Assembly: GCA_018241225.1 (NCBI GenBank)
Contig: JAFEEG010000013.1
Span: 1 to 64,000 of the forward strand
DNA: 64,000 bases
From: Pseudomonadota bacterium
Lineage (GTDB): Bacteria; Pseudomonadota; Gammaproteobacteria; Burkholderiales; Burkholderiaceae_C
Direction of reading: 5' to 3'
Numbering within the stretch: the stretch's first letter is position 1; each line of letters starts with the position of its first letter. Below are positions 46,800-55,668 of this stretch, one piece after another. A program made the translations under genes and the position numbers. Below the pieces are notes generated by a model. That model had not been told where the DNA came from. It ran no database searches and saw nothing but the letters and a program-made list of their open reading frames with translations.

Positions 46800-47873
46800 A
46801 TGAACACCGGCGCGTCACAGCAGGCATGCGCCAGGACCGAGGGTCGCCCGAAGTCCGTGGCCCTGCTCTACCCGGGCGACAGCGCCGTGCGCCAGCGAAG
46901 CGATCCGGCCGAAAGCCGATTTGCCGCGCTGTTCGCGGCCTTCGAGGCAGCCGGCGTGGCCGCGCAGCCGGCCGTCTACCACGACGACTTTGCCGACGAG
47001 GTGGCCGCGCAGCTGCGGCGTGTCGACGCCGTTCTGGCGTGGTGCAACCCGATCGAGGACGGGCGTCGGCGCGACCGGCTCGACGCCGTGTTGCGCGACG
47101 TTGCGCAGGCCGGCGTCTTCGTCAGCACGCACCCCGACACGATCCTGCGGCTGGGCACCAAGGACGTGCTGCTCGACGTGCGCGACCTGCCCTTCGGCAG
47201 CGATGTGGTCCGCGTGGACAGCCTCGCCCAGCTGGCTGCTGGCCTGCCGCAGCGCCTGCGCGCCGGCGCTCGGGTACTCAAGCAATACCGCGGCCACAGC
47301 GGCGTGGGCGTGTGGCGTGTCGAGCGCATCGACGACTCACGGCTGCTGCGCGTTCGGCACGCGCAGCGCGGCTCGAACGAGGAACAGATCGAACTGCCCG
47401 CGCTGCTCGAGCGCTTGGCGCCCTACTTCGAGCAAGCCAATGGTGGCCACATGATCGACCAGGCATGGCAGCCACGCCTGGTCGACGGCATGGTGCGTGC
47501 CTATCTCGTGCAAGGGCGGGTGACCGGCTTTGGCCACCAGGCGATCAATGCGCTCTACCCCGCCCGGGCGGGCGAAGCGGCGCCTGCACCCGGCCCGCGG
47601 CTCTACCACGATGCCGACATGCCGCAGTTCCAGACGCTCAAGCGCCTGCTCGAAACGCAATGGATCGAGCAGCTGCGCAGCCGCGTCGGATTGGCGCATT
47701 CGCAGCTGCCCATGCTGTGGGACTGCGACTTCCTGCTCGGCGAGCCGACGCCCGAACAGCCCGAGCGCTACGTGCTTTGCGAGATCAACGTCAGCAGCGT
47801 GTCCCCGTTTCCGCCGTCCTGCATCGCGCCGCTTGTCGATGCGATGAAGGCACGCCTGGCACTGACCTCCTAG
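46800..47873 (+). CDS. Cj0069-family protein (ATP-grasp-like)
   Basis: 357 aa. ALLYPGDSAVR near residue 22, an acidic N-terminal domain with DAVLAWCNPIEDG, a middle RVLKQYRGHSGVGVWRVE (nucleotide-binding-like) and a C-terminal WDCDFLLGEP ... LCEINVSSVSPFPPS with the acidic-Asn residues that bind Mg-ATP in ATP-grasp enzymes. This matches the Cj0069 family; ligase substrate unknown. Starts three bases after the preceding stop. Confidence 0.8.
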   Translation: MNTGASQQACARTEGRPKSVALLYPGDSAVRQRSDPAESRFAALFAAFEAAGVAAQPAVYHDDFADEVAAQLRRVDAVLAWCNPIEDGRRRDRLDAVLRDVAQAGVFVSTHPDTILRLGTKDVLLDVRDLPFGSDVVRVDSLAQLAAGLPQRLRAGARVLKQYRGHSGVGVWRVERIDDSRLLRVRHAQRGSNEEQIELPALLERLAPYFEQANGGHMIDQAWQPRLVDGMVRAYLVQGRVTGFGHQAINALYPARAGEAAPAPGPRLYHDADMPQFQTLKRLLETQWIEQLRSRVGLAHSQLPMLWDCDFLLGEPTPEQPERYVLCEINVSSVSPFPPSCIAPLVDAMKARLALTS

Positions 47874-49237
47874 GCGCTGGCAAAGCGGCGCTGCCGCGCG
47901 GCCTTGAGCACATCCGCAATCAGGAACGCCAGCTCCAGGCTTTGCGATCCGTTCAGCCGCGGATCGCACGCGCTGCGATAGCGGCTTGCCAGGCTGTCGT
48001 CGTCGAGCGCCTGCGCGCCGCCGCGGCATTCCGTGACGTCCTGCCCCGTCATCTCGAAGTGCAGGCCGCCCGGATAGGTGCCCGCCTCTTCGTGCGCCGC
48101 GAAAAAGCCGCACACCTCGTTCAGCACCCTTGCAAAGTCCCGTGTCTTGTAGCCGTTGGACGAGGTCACGGTGTTGCCGTGCATCGGGTCGCAGCACCAC
48201 ACCGGCGTGCGCCCCGCATCGCGCACTGCCCGCAGCAGCGGCGGCAAGGCCTGCGCCACGCGGTCGCTGCCCATGCGTGCAATGAGCACGATGCGGCCCG
48301 GCTCCTGTTCCGGGTCCAGCGCGTCGAGCAAGGCGAGCACGTCGGCGGCCTTGGCGGAAGGGCCCAGCTTCACCCCGACCGCGTTGTCGATGCCGCGCAG
48401 GAACTCGACGTGCGCGCCATCGATGGCGCGGGTGCGCTCGCCCAGCCAGAGCATGTGCGCCGAGGCACCATAGGCCCACCCCGTGCCTTCGTCGAAACGG
48501 GTCAGCGCCTGCTCGTACTGCAGGTGCAGCGCTTCGTGCGAGGTGTAGAACTCCACGGCGTGCAGCTGCGGTGCCTTGCTGGCGTCGAAGCCGCAGGCTT
48601 CCATGAAGGCCAGCGACTCGGTGATGCGGTCGGCCAGCTCCTCGAAGCGCTCGCCCTGCGGGCTGCGGCGCACGAAATCGGCCGTCCAGCCGTGCACCCG
48701 GTGCAGGTCGGCAAAGCCGCCCTGCGCAAAGGCGCGCAGCAGGTTCAGCGTGGCCGCCGAATGGGAATAGGCGGTGAGCAGCCGCTTCGGGTCGGGCGTG
48801 CGCGCGGCCTCGTTGAAATCGGCGCCGTTGATGATGTCGCCCCGGTACGACGGCAGGGTCTGGCCCTGCAGCGTCTCCGTCTCGGACGAGCGGGGCTTGG
48901 CAAATTGCCCGGCAATGCGCCCGACCTTGATGACCGGGCAGGATGCAGCATAGGTCAGCACCACTGCCATCTGCAGCATCACGCGGAAGGTGGATTCCAC
49001 CGGCATCTGGCCCAGCTCGTCGAAGCTCTCCGCACAGTCGCCGCCCTGCAGCAGGAATGCCTGGCCGCGCGAGACCGCCGCGAGCCGGTTCTTGAGCTGG
49101 GTAATTTCACCGGGGAAGATCAGCGGCGGCAGCGCCGACAGGCGTGCCTCGACGTCCTGCAGCGCGTGCGGGTCCGGATAAGACGGCAGCTGCAGCGCTG
49201 TGCGCTGGCGCCAGGAGGAAGGCGACCAAGATTGCAT
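47870..49237 (-). CDS. class II 3-deoxy-7-phosphoheptulonate synthase (DAHP synthase)
   Basis: First enzyme of the shikimate pathway (PEP + erythrose 4-phosphate). 455 aa of the plant-like AroAII type: LLQGGDCAESF near residue 75 (metal Cys), VGRIAGQFAKPRS, SYRGDIINGADF, GVKLGPS, CCDPMHGNT (metal/His site) and GGLHFEMTGQDVTEC near the C-terminus. I start at 49237 (MQSWSPSSW); an ATG 18 codons earlier adds only non-conserved sequence. It stands alone, so it may be a housekeeping or a secondary-metabolism copy. Its stop overlaps the convergent ATP-grasp stop by four bases. Confidence 0.94.
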   Translation of the reverse strand: MQSWSPSSWRQRTALQLPSYPDPHALQDVEARLSALPPLIFPGEITQLKNRLAAVSRGQAFLLQGGDCAESFDELGQMPVESTFRVMLQMAVVLTYAASCPVIKVGRIAGQFAKPRSSETETLQGQTLPSYRGDIINGADFNEAARTPDPKRLLTAYSHSAATLNLLRAFAQGGFADLHRVHGWTADFVRRSPQGERFEELADRITESLAFMEACGFDASKAPQLHAVEFYTSHEALHLQYEQALTRFDEGTGWAYGASAHMLWLGERTRAIDGAHVEFLRGIDNAVGVKLGPSAKAADVLALLDALDPEQEPGRIVLIARMGSDRVAQALPPLLRAVRDAGRTPVWCCDPMHGNTVTSSNGYKTRDFARVLNEVCGFFAAHEEAGTYPGGLHFEMTGQDVTECRGGAQALDDDSLASRYRSACDPRLNGSQSLELAFLIADVLKAARQRRFASA

Positions 49238-49311
49238 GGCGGGATGGTAATCGCAGCTTCGGTGGCCCGGTAAGGTGCAGAAGCAGGACAATTGCCAATC
49301 GAGCGTGCGCC

Positions 49312-49881
49312 ATGTTCGCCGTCTACAAGTACCTGTTCCCCGTCATGTGGAGTGCCTGTGCCCTCTACTGGGTGGTCATGGCGCGCGGCAACAAGGCCTC
49401 CGTGCGCCGCGAGTCGCTGGCCTCGCGTCTCTCGCACTTTGTGCCCTTGGCGCTGGCTGTCGTGCTGCTGTCGCGCCCGCTCCCGCTGCCTTCGATCCTT
49501 GCGGTGCGCTTGCTGCCTCGTGCAGCCTGGGGCTTCTGGATCGGTGCCGTGCTTGCGCTGGCCGGCTTCCTGTTTGCCGCCTGGGCCCGCGGCTACATCG
49601 GGCGAAACTGGAGCGCGGCAGTCACGGTCAAGGCCGGCCACGAACTGGTCACCACCGGGCCCTACGCACTCGTGCGGCACCCGATCTATTCGGGCCTCCT
49701 GCTGGCCTTCGTGGGCACTGCGTTTGCAAGAGGCGACCTCGCCGGCGTGCTGGCCGTCGTGCTCGTGTGGGGCGCGTTCCACAGGAAGATGCGGCTGGAA
49801 GAACGCTGGATGCGCGAGCAGTTCGGACCGGCCTACGACGATTACGCCCGACGCGTGCCCGCGTTGCTACCCGGGGCCTAG
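49312..49881 (+). CDS. isoprenylcysteine carboxyl methyltransferase-like membrane protein
   Basis: 189 aa with about five hydrophobic segments and the ICMT/PEMT signature GPYALVRHPIYSGLLL near residue 120, ending RLEERWMREQFGPAYDDYARRVP. Bacterial members of this family are thought to methylate small molecules or lipids; the substrate is unknown. It is convergent with the hydrolase gene, overlapping by 15 bases. Confidence 0.88.
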   Translation: MFAVYKYLFPVMWSACALYWVVMARGNKASVRRESLASRLSHFVPLALAVVLLSRPLPLPSILAVRLLPRAAWGFWIGAVLALAGFLFAAWARGYIGRNWSAAVTVKAGHELVTTGPYALVRHPIYSGLLLAFVGTAFARGDLAGVLAVVLVWGAFHRKMRLEERWMREQFGPAYDDYARRVPALLPGA

Positions 49882-50937
49882 CCGCTGCGCAAACCAGTCC
49901 GCCACGTAGGCCGTGCGTTGCGCAGAGTGGTTGTAGATGGTGTGTTCGCCGTCGTCCCACACGCGCAACGTGGCGTCGGGATTTGTCGCTGCGTCCAGGA
50001 AGGGCTGCTGGTCTTGCAGCTTCACCAGCGGATCGGCGCCGCCATGCAGCACCAGCAGCGGGCAGGCAATGCGATCCCGCCCGGGCTGAAAGCGCATGCG
50101 CTCGAAGTTCTGCGCGATGGCGCGCTCGTCATCCGTTCCCAGCATGGCGCCGGCCTGTTCCACGAAGGTGCGAAACGGCAGCAGCGCCGGCGCGGCAAAG
50201 CTGCTGTTGACGCAGCAGGCAGCGATGCGTGCATCGGCCGCGGCCGTGCGGGCCGCCCACAGGCCACCGACGCTGTTGCCCCAGATGCCAGGCAGGCCGA
50301 GCGAGGCGTCGTTGACGATGAAAGTGACGAACTGGCTGAAGGCCTCCTGCATGTCCACGTCGACATGGACGCCCTGCTTCATGCGCGTCTCGCCCTGGCC
50401 CGGCCCCTCGGCCAGCAAGGTGGCCATGCCGCGCCGGGCAAGCGCGCGCGCAATGGGCAGGTAGGCCACGCCCCAGCCGCTCTGGCCGCCAAACACCACG
50501 ACCGTGCCGCGCGCTTGCGCCCCCGCAGGCCGCATGAGCCAGCCGACCAGGTGTGCCTGGCCGAAAGGCACCTCGACCCGTTCGAGGCGGCTGTCGGGCA
50601 TGTCGCACAGCTGGCGCGTGGCCACGACCAGCTGGTTGTAGAGCTCGTGCTTGCGCACGTTGTCGTGGTTGAAGGCCATCTGGGCAAACAGCAGGCCGGC
50701 CAGCCCGGCGGCCTGGGCCTCGGCTGCGGTCACCCAATGGCCCGCCGAGGCGGCCTGGTGGGCGCGGTCCAACTGCGCATTTGCAAGCGCCTGGGCCACC
50801 TGGTCCCAATCCTCGCCGGCCGTGGTGCGTCGCAACAGCGCCTGCGCATCGGCAAAGTCCATGCCGCAGTCCAGCAGCCGCGTCATGGACATGGCGCGCT
50901 GCAGGGCCAGCGTGGCGGAAGACGGCGCGTCGCTCAT
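49867..50937 (-). CDS. alpha/beta hydrolase of the aromatic operon
   Basis: 356 aa: helical N-terminal third and an alpha/beta-hydrolase core with VVVFGGQSGWG, nucleophile elbow GIWGNSVGGLWA (Ser near residue 222), acid in VLHGGADPLV and catalytic His in DDGEHTIYNHS. The two-part structure resembles 2,6-dihydroxypseudooxynicotine hydrolase, a C-C bond hydrolase. Last gene of the operon, overlapping the monooxygenase stop by four bases; it may cleave an acyl side chain from a polyhydroxylated ring (inference). Confidence 0.87.
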   Translation of the reverse strand: MSDAPSSATLALQRAMSMTRLLDCGMDFADAQALLRRTTAGEDWDQVAQALANAQLDRAHQAASAGHWVTAAEAQAAGLAGLLFAQMAFNHDNVRKHELYNQLVVATRQLCDMPDSRLERVEVPFGQAHLVGWLMRPAGAQARGTVVVFGGQSGWGVAYLPIARALARRGMATLLAEGPGQGETRMKQGVHVDVDMQEAFSQFVTFIVNDASLGLPGIWGNSVGGLWAARTAAADARIAACCVNSSFAAPALLPFRTFVEQAGAMLGTDDERAIAQNFERMRFQPGRDRIACPLLVLHGGADPLVKLQDQQPFLDAATNPDATLRVWDDGEHTIYNHSAQRTAYVADWFAQRLGPG

Positions 50938-52604
50938 GCAGCCTGCTCCATGGCCGGTGCGCGGACTTGCCCGCCGCGCCCGCGGCCGGTCCAGTGCAGC
51001 TTGCCTTGCAGGTCGTCGACCAGGGCCGCCAGCTCGCCCATGCGTGCCACCGAGCCGAAGACGATGAAGTCCGGACGGCCGATGTAGGCCCGGATACCGT
51101 GCTCGGCCATGAAGCCGGACATCTCGCCATCCAGCTCGGTCACGGCGCCGGGCACCTGCGCATCGCCGGTCAGCACGACGATGCGGCAGCCGAGCTGGTC
51201 CAGGAAGTCCTTCTGTTCGTCGCGCAGGAAGGGGCTCGGGTCGTCCTTGGCCACCAGCAGGAAGCCGTGACCCACCACGTCGTCCAGCCGGCCTTGCGCC
51301 TCGCCACGGCGCACCATGGCCTGCGGCCCCGGCACGCCCGTGCTGGCCAGCACGCTGCCGTCCGCCTCGCAATGCACCACCCCGGTTTCCAGCTTGGGGA
51401 AAGGCGGCATCGGCGGCATGGTATGGGTGCGAAAGGCTTCGTCGCGCGCGGCGGCCTTGACCTTGTCTTCCTCGTTGGTCACTTGCCCGAGGAACAGCGA
51501 CATCTCCATGATCTGCTGCGCGTGCGGACGGCGCTCGGCCTCGTAGCTGTCCAGCAGCGCGGGCGATGCGCGGCCGCTGAGCACCAGGTCCAGCTTCCAG
51601 GCCAGGTTGATGCCGTCGCGCATGCCAGAGCAGGCGCCCTGCCCCATGTAGGGCATCATCGCGTGCACCGCATCGCCGCCAAGCAGCACGTTGCCATCGC
51701 GCCAGCGTTCGGCCATGCGAGTCTGGAAGGTGTAGACCACGTTGCGCAGGAACTTGAAGTCCTGCGGACCCACGCCGTATTTTTCCTGCAGCCAGCGCCA
51801 GCCTTGGGCGGGGTCTTCCCAATCCTCGATGCTCTCGCCGTCGAGCAGGCGCACCTCGAAGCGCGTGCGGTTGTGGCCAATGGGCATGTACATGTGGCCA
51901 CGTTCCGGGTCGCAGTAGATGGTCAGCAGCTTGAAGCGCTCGGCCGCATCCGAGAGGTTCTCCGAGTCGAGGTTGAGCCAGCGATGCTTGTGGCCATAGT
52001 CGTTGCGCTCGATGCCCAGCGCGCGCCGCACGAAGCTGTTGGCGCCGTCCGCGCCGAACACGTAGCGGGCGCTGAAAGTCCGCGCGGGCTCGGCCCATTG
52101 AGCTTCGGATGAGCCGTCCTTGCCGCTGTTGGTGCGCTGGATGGCCACCGTCACGCCCTCGGCCTCCTGCTTCAGGAACACGGCCTCCCAGCCGCGAAAC
52201 AGCTCGACATTGGGCAGCGATGCAACGCGGTCGTGAATGGCATCCTCGATGTCGGGCTGGTAGATGGAGTTGTGCGCCGTGTAGCCGCACTGCTTGCCCT
52301 TCCACGCCAGCTCCAGCAGCAGCTCGCCCTCGGCGTTGACATAGTGGTAGGTGTGCAGCGGCATGGAGTCGCGCATGGCCTGGTCCACATTGCCGCAGGC
52401 CTGGACGATGCGCGCGGCCTCGCCGTCGATGTGCGTCAGCCGCGGCAGGCCGTACATGGTGGGCCAGCGCTCGATCACCACGACCCGGTAGCCGGCCTGG
52501 CCCAGCAGGGAGGCCGCCACCAGGCCGGTGGGTCCGTAGCCGATCACGGCCACGTCGTAGGACGAATCCAGGCCTTGCCGTGGATTGTCTTGAGGGGAAT
52601 TCAT
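50934..52604 (-). CDS. FAD-dependent aromatic monooxygenase (MhpA/PheA-like)
   Basis: Flavin monooxygenase, 556 aa. Rossmann motif VAVIGYGPTGLVAASLLGQ near residue 18, DG motif VFGADGANSFVRRALG and GD motif VLLGGDAVHAMMPYMGQGAC. The C-terminal thioredoxin-like domain is present. ATG 52604 follows GGAGACAAGACAG. Neighbouring ring-cleavage genes suggest ortho-hydroxylation of a resorcinol-type phenol to a hydroxyquinol derivative. Confidence 0.93.
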   Translation of the reverse strand: MNSPQDNPRQGLDSSYDVAVIGYGPTGLVAASLLGQAGYRVVVIERWPTMYGLPRLTHIDGEAARIVQACGNVDQAMRDSMPLHTYHYVNAEGELLLELAWKGKQCGYTAHNSIYQPDIEDAIHDRVASLPNVELFRGWEAVFLKQEAEGVTVAIQRTNSGKDGSSEAQWAEPARTFSARYVFGADGANSFVRRALGIERNDYGHKHRWLNLDSENLSDAAERFKLLTIYCDPERGHMYMPIGHNRTRFEVRLLDGESIEDWEDPAQGWRWLQEKYGVGPQDFKFLRNVVYTFQTRMAERWRDGNVLLGGDAVHAMMPYMGQGACSGMRDGINLAWKLDLVLSGRASPALLDSYEAERRPHAQQIMEMSLFLGQVTNEEDKVKAAARDEAFRTHTMPPMPPFPKLETGVVHCEADGSVLASTGVPGPQAMVRRGEAQGRLDDVVGHGFLLVAKDDPSPFLRDEQKDFLDQLGCRIVVLTGDAQVPGAVTELDGEMSGFMAEHGIRAYIGRPDFIVFGSVARMGELAALVDDLQGKLHWTGRGRGGQVRAPAMEQAA

Positions 52605-52646
52605 CTGTCTTGTCTCCGTTGGAATGTGGGGCAAAGGGTTCGGTGT

Positions 52647-53711
52647 TCAGGCGGGGCGCACGCCATCGAAAGCGGCCTGCAGCACGGCGCGCACCGCGGC
52701 GCGGTCGACCGGGCGCGGGTTCCAGTAGGGGCGCTCGGTGGCGATGTCGGCCGCGCGGTCCAGGTCGGACTCCGCCATGCCCAGTTCGCGCAGCGAAGTC
52801 GGCGCGCCGTTGTCATGGGCCAGGTCCCACACGGCACCGGCCGCATCGCCATGGGCGCCCATCGCGTCGGCCATGCTTCGCATCGCTTGCTGGGCGTGTG
52901 GCGCATTGAAGGCCAGCACGTAGGGCAGCACCACCGTGTGCGTTTGCGCATGCGGCAGGTTGAAGGTGCCGCCCAGCGTGTGGCACAGCTTGTGGTGCAG
53001 GGCCATGCCGCCTTGCGCCAGCACCGTGCCGCACAGCCAGGCCCCGTACAGGGCGGCGCTGCGCGCCTCGATGTCCAGTGGGTTGGCGTGCACGCCGGGC
53101 AAGCCCTTGGCCAGCGCGCGAATGCCTTCCTGCGCCATCAGGCGGCTGATCGGGTTGCCACTGGCGGCGTACAGCCCTTCGGCCGCATGCGCCATGGCGT
53201 TGATGCCGCTGGTGACCGACAAGGCTACAGGCAGCGTCAGCGTCAGTTCGGGGTCGTAGATGACGGTGCGCGGCAGCACGCGCGCATCGGTGCCGGTGCG
53301 CTTCTCGCCGTCTTGCGTGATGCCGTAGATGGGCGTCATCTCGCTGCCGGCGTAGGTGGTGGGTATCGCCAGGATCGGCAGGCCGCTGTCCAGCGCAATG
53401 GCCTTGCCCAGCCCGATGGTGGAGCCTCCACCAATGGCTATGGCGCAGTCGGCGCCGCGTTCGCGGGCCACTTCGCGCGCCTGGCGCGCCACCTCGATGG
53501 GAACATGCATCGTCGCCCGGTCGAACACGCCGGCAGCGTGGCTACCCAGGCGCTGGGCGATGGCCTCGGCCGTGTGGCGCTGGTCCGGCGTGCACAGCAC
53601 CAGCGCACGCCGCGCACCCAGCGCATCGACCTCGCGCTCGAGTTGTTGCAAGGCACCCGCGCCGAAGACCACGCGGGCGGGCAGCGCCTGATAGACGAAG
53701 GACTGGGGCAT
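52647..53711 (-). CDS. maleylacetate reductase
   Basis: Iron-dependent-alcohol-dehydrogenase-type enzyme, 354 aa, that reduces maleylacetate to 3-oxoadipate. NAD motif AIGGGSTIGLGKAIAL near residue 90, IPTTYAGSEMTPIYGIT, and LHHKLCHTLGGTFNLPHAQTHT with metal-site His residues near residue 240. I use ATG 53711, preceded by AGGAG at 7 bases; a GTG at 53729 overlapping the dioxygenase stop is the alternative. Confidence 0.94.
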   Translation of the reverse strand: MPQSFVYQALPARVVFGAGALQQLEREVDALGARRALVLCTPDQRHTAEAIAQRLGSHAAGVFDRATMHVPIEVARQAREVARERGADCAIAIGGGSTIGLGKAIALDSGLPILAIPTTYAGSEMTPIYGITQDGEKRTGTDARVLPRTVIYDPELTLTLPVALSVTSGINAMAHAAEGLYAASGNPISRLMAQEGIRALAKGLPGVHANPLDIEARSAALYGAWLCGTVLAQGGMALHHKLCHTLGGTFNLPHAQTHTVVLPYVLAFNAPHAQQAMRSMADAMGAHGDAAGAVWDLAHDNGAPTSLRELGMAESDLDRAADIATERPYWNPRPVDRAAVRAVLQAAFDGVRPA

Positions 53712-53725
53712 GCGGCTCTCCTGCG

Positions 53726-54613
53726 TCACGCCTGCACCGACTCGGCCGCCGGATTGAGCACGAAGTCGTATTGCAGGGTGTAGAACGGCATCTCGGAATG
53801 CGTCCCGTCCGGCGCCGGGCCCGGCTCATGACGCACCCAGTCGGCCACCAGCGTGGAGCGCACGCCGAACACCGCGTCCGAATCCAGGTAGGTGCCGCCA
53901 TTGCGAAAGATGTGGGTGATCAGCCGCTGGTAGCCCGGCGCCGCGATCATGAAATGCAGGTGTGCCGGACGCCAGGGATGGCGCCCCAGCGCGTCCAGCA
54001 TGCGGCCCACGGGGCCGTCGTGCGGAATCGGATAGGGCACCGCCAGGATGGAGCGGAAGTCGAAGCGCCCGTCGGCGCCGCTGCGCAGCCGGCCCCGTGC
54101 GCGATGCTCGTGCTCGGCCGAGGCGTGCGCAAGCTGCACGTCGTACTTGCCGTCCTCGTCCGATTGCCACACGTCGATCAGTGCGTTCGCCACAGGGCGC
54201 CCTTGCAGGTCGCGCACCTGGCCGCTGACATAGCACGGTTCGCCGCGCGCGCCGTTGGCAATGTCGGCGCCGTGCTCGTAGTCGGGCGCACCTTCGACGA
54301 AGAACGGCCCGAACACCGTGGCCTCTGTGCACGCCTGCGGCTTGGCATTGTTCTGCGCCGTGACCAGCGTCGACAGGCCCAGCGTGTCCGACAGCAGGAT
54401 GAACTCCTGGCGCTTGTCGTGCGTGATGTGGCCCACGTCAGTGAGGAATTGAATGGCCTGCATCCACTCGTCTTCGGTGAGCTTCACTTCGCGGGCAAAG
54501 GAATGCAGGTGCTGCACCAGGCTGGTCATCACCGTGAGCAGGCGCGGATTCGGGCAAGCGCACATGGCTGCAATCACGGCCTGGGTGATGGTGTCTTCAT
54601 TGATGTTGCGCAC
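53726..54613 (-). CDS. hydroxyquinol 1,2-dioxygenase (intradiol)
   Basis: Non-haem Fe(III) intradiol dioxygenase, 295 aa, opening hydroxyquinol to maleylacetate. N-terminal linker domain (about 1-100), then the catalytic barrel: TEATVFGPFF, ANALIDVWQSDEDGKYDVQ (Tyr ligand), YPIPHDGPVG (Tyr ligand) and RPAHLHFMIAAPGY (two His ligands near residue 225). Adjacent maleylacetate reductase supports hydroxyquinol rather than catechol. First gene of the operon, divergent from LysR. Confidence 0.93.
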   Translation of the reverse strand: MRNINEDTITQAVIAAMCACPNPRLLTVMTSLVQHLHSFAREVKLTEDEWMQAIQFLTDVGHITHDKRQEFILLSDTLGLSTLVTAQNNAKPQACTEATVFGPFFVEGAPDYEHGADIANGARGEPCYVSGQVRDLQGRPVANALIDVWQSDEDGKYDVQLAHASAEHEHRARGRLRSGADGRFDFRSILAVPYPIPHDGPVGRMLDALGRHPWRPAHLHFMIAAPGYQRLITHIFRNGGTYLDSDAVFGVRSTLVADWVRHEPGPAPDGTHSEMPFYTLQYDFVLNPAAESVQA

Positions 54614-54697
54614 GGCGCTTGTCTCCTGGTGAACGGGCCATAGCCTTCGATGTACGAATGTTGTACCTTCGTCGATCGGAAAAAAAGAGCCAAACGA

Positions 54698-54723
54698 GAA
54701 ATGTCATTTCCGCAAACTGGAAA
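54698..54723. promoter_or_regulatory. dyads in the dioxygenase/LysR gap
   Basis: GAAATGTCATTTC (54698-54710) is a perfect 13-bp dyad, and TTTCC-N7-GGAAA (54707-54723) overlaps it. With a further GTAC-gaatgtt-GTAC repeat at 54651-54665, these are LTTR-type binding-site candidates controlling the divergent genes. Confidence 0.5.
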
Positions 54724-54735
54724 AATCGCCTGACC

Positions 54736-55668
54736 ATGGATCGCTGGGCGCAGATCGAACTGTTCGTGCAGGTTGCCGAGTTGGGCAGCCTGTCCAAGGC
54801 TGCCGAGAAGCTCGGCCTGTCCAACGCCGCGGCCAGCCGCTATCTCAGTGGGCTTGAAGAGCGCCTGGGCGCCAGGCTGGTGGAGCGCACCACCCGCAGG
54901 ATGTGGCTGACCGACGCCGGGCGCAGCTACCACTTGCGCTGCAGCGGCATGCTGGCCGAAATGGTCGACGCGGAGGCCGAGGTCAATTCAGCCAGCACCA
55001 GCCCCAGCGGCGTGCTGCGCATCACCAGCTCGGTGTCCTTCGCCATGATCCACCTGGCGCCGGCGCTGCCGGAGTTCAACCGGCGCTACCCAAAGCTGGC
55101 CGTGCAGGTCACCGCGGCCAACCGCTACCCGGGGTTCATCGATGCAGGCATCGACGTGGCCATCCGCACGCGCGAGCACGAAGGCGACTCGGGCATCACC
55201 GTGCGCCGCCTGGCGCGAATGCGGCGCGTGCTGGCCGCGTCGCCGGCCTATCTCGCGGCCCACGGCCAGCCGACTTCGCCGCAGGACCTGGCCCATCACC
55301 GCATGCTGGCCTACTCCCTGGCCAACGATCCCTACGTGCTGCACTTCAAGCGCGGCAAGGACGCCCGCTCGGTGGGCATTGCACCGGCACTCGATGCCAA
55401 CGAAGGCCAGGTCATCCGCGCCGCTGCCCTGGCGGGCGGGGGCATCCTGATCCAGCCGCAATACATCATTCACGACGACATCGTCGCGGGCCGGCTGGTG
55501 CCCGTGCTGGTGGACTGGGCGCTGCCGCAGCTGACGATCAACATCGCCTACCAGAGCCGCAGGCACCAGCCGGCCAAGATCAAGGTCTTCACCGAGTTCC
55601 TGGTGGAGCGATTCGAGAAGCTCGACCTGGAGAGAAAATGGGCCTCATGGGCAAAGGCGTCGGGATGA
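54736..55668 (+). CDS. LysR-family regulator, divergent from the hydroxyquinol operon
   Basis: LTTR of 310 aa. HTH near residues 18-37 (SKAAEKLGLSNAAASRYLSG), then RTTRRMWLTDAGRSY, and a CrgA-like effector domain (PGFIDAGIDVAIRTREHEGD). Being divergent with a 122-base gap, it is the obvious regulator of the catabolic genes. The PhnD-like gene begins inside its stop (ATGA). Confidence 0.92.
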   Translation: MDRWAQIELFVQVAELGSLSKAAEKLGLSNAAASRYLSGLEERLGARLVERTTRRMWLTDAGRSYHLRCSGMLAEMVDAEAEVNSASTSPSGVLRITSSVSFAMIHLAPALPEFNRRYPKLAVQVTAANRYPGFIDAGIDVAIRTREHEGDSGITVRRLARMRRVLAASPAYLAAHGQPTSPQDLAHHRMLAYSLANDPYVLHFKRGKDARSVGIAPALDANEGQVIRAAALAGGGILIQPQYIIHDDIVAGRLVPVLVDWALPQLTINIAYQSRRHQPAKIKVFTEFLVERFEKLDLERKWASWAKASG

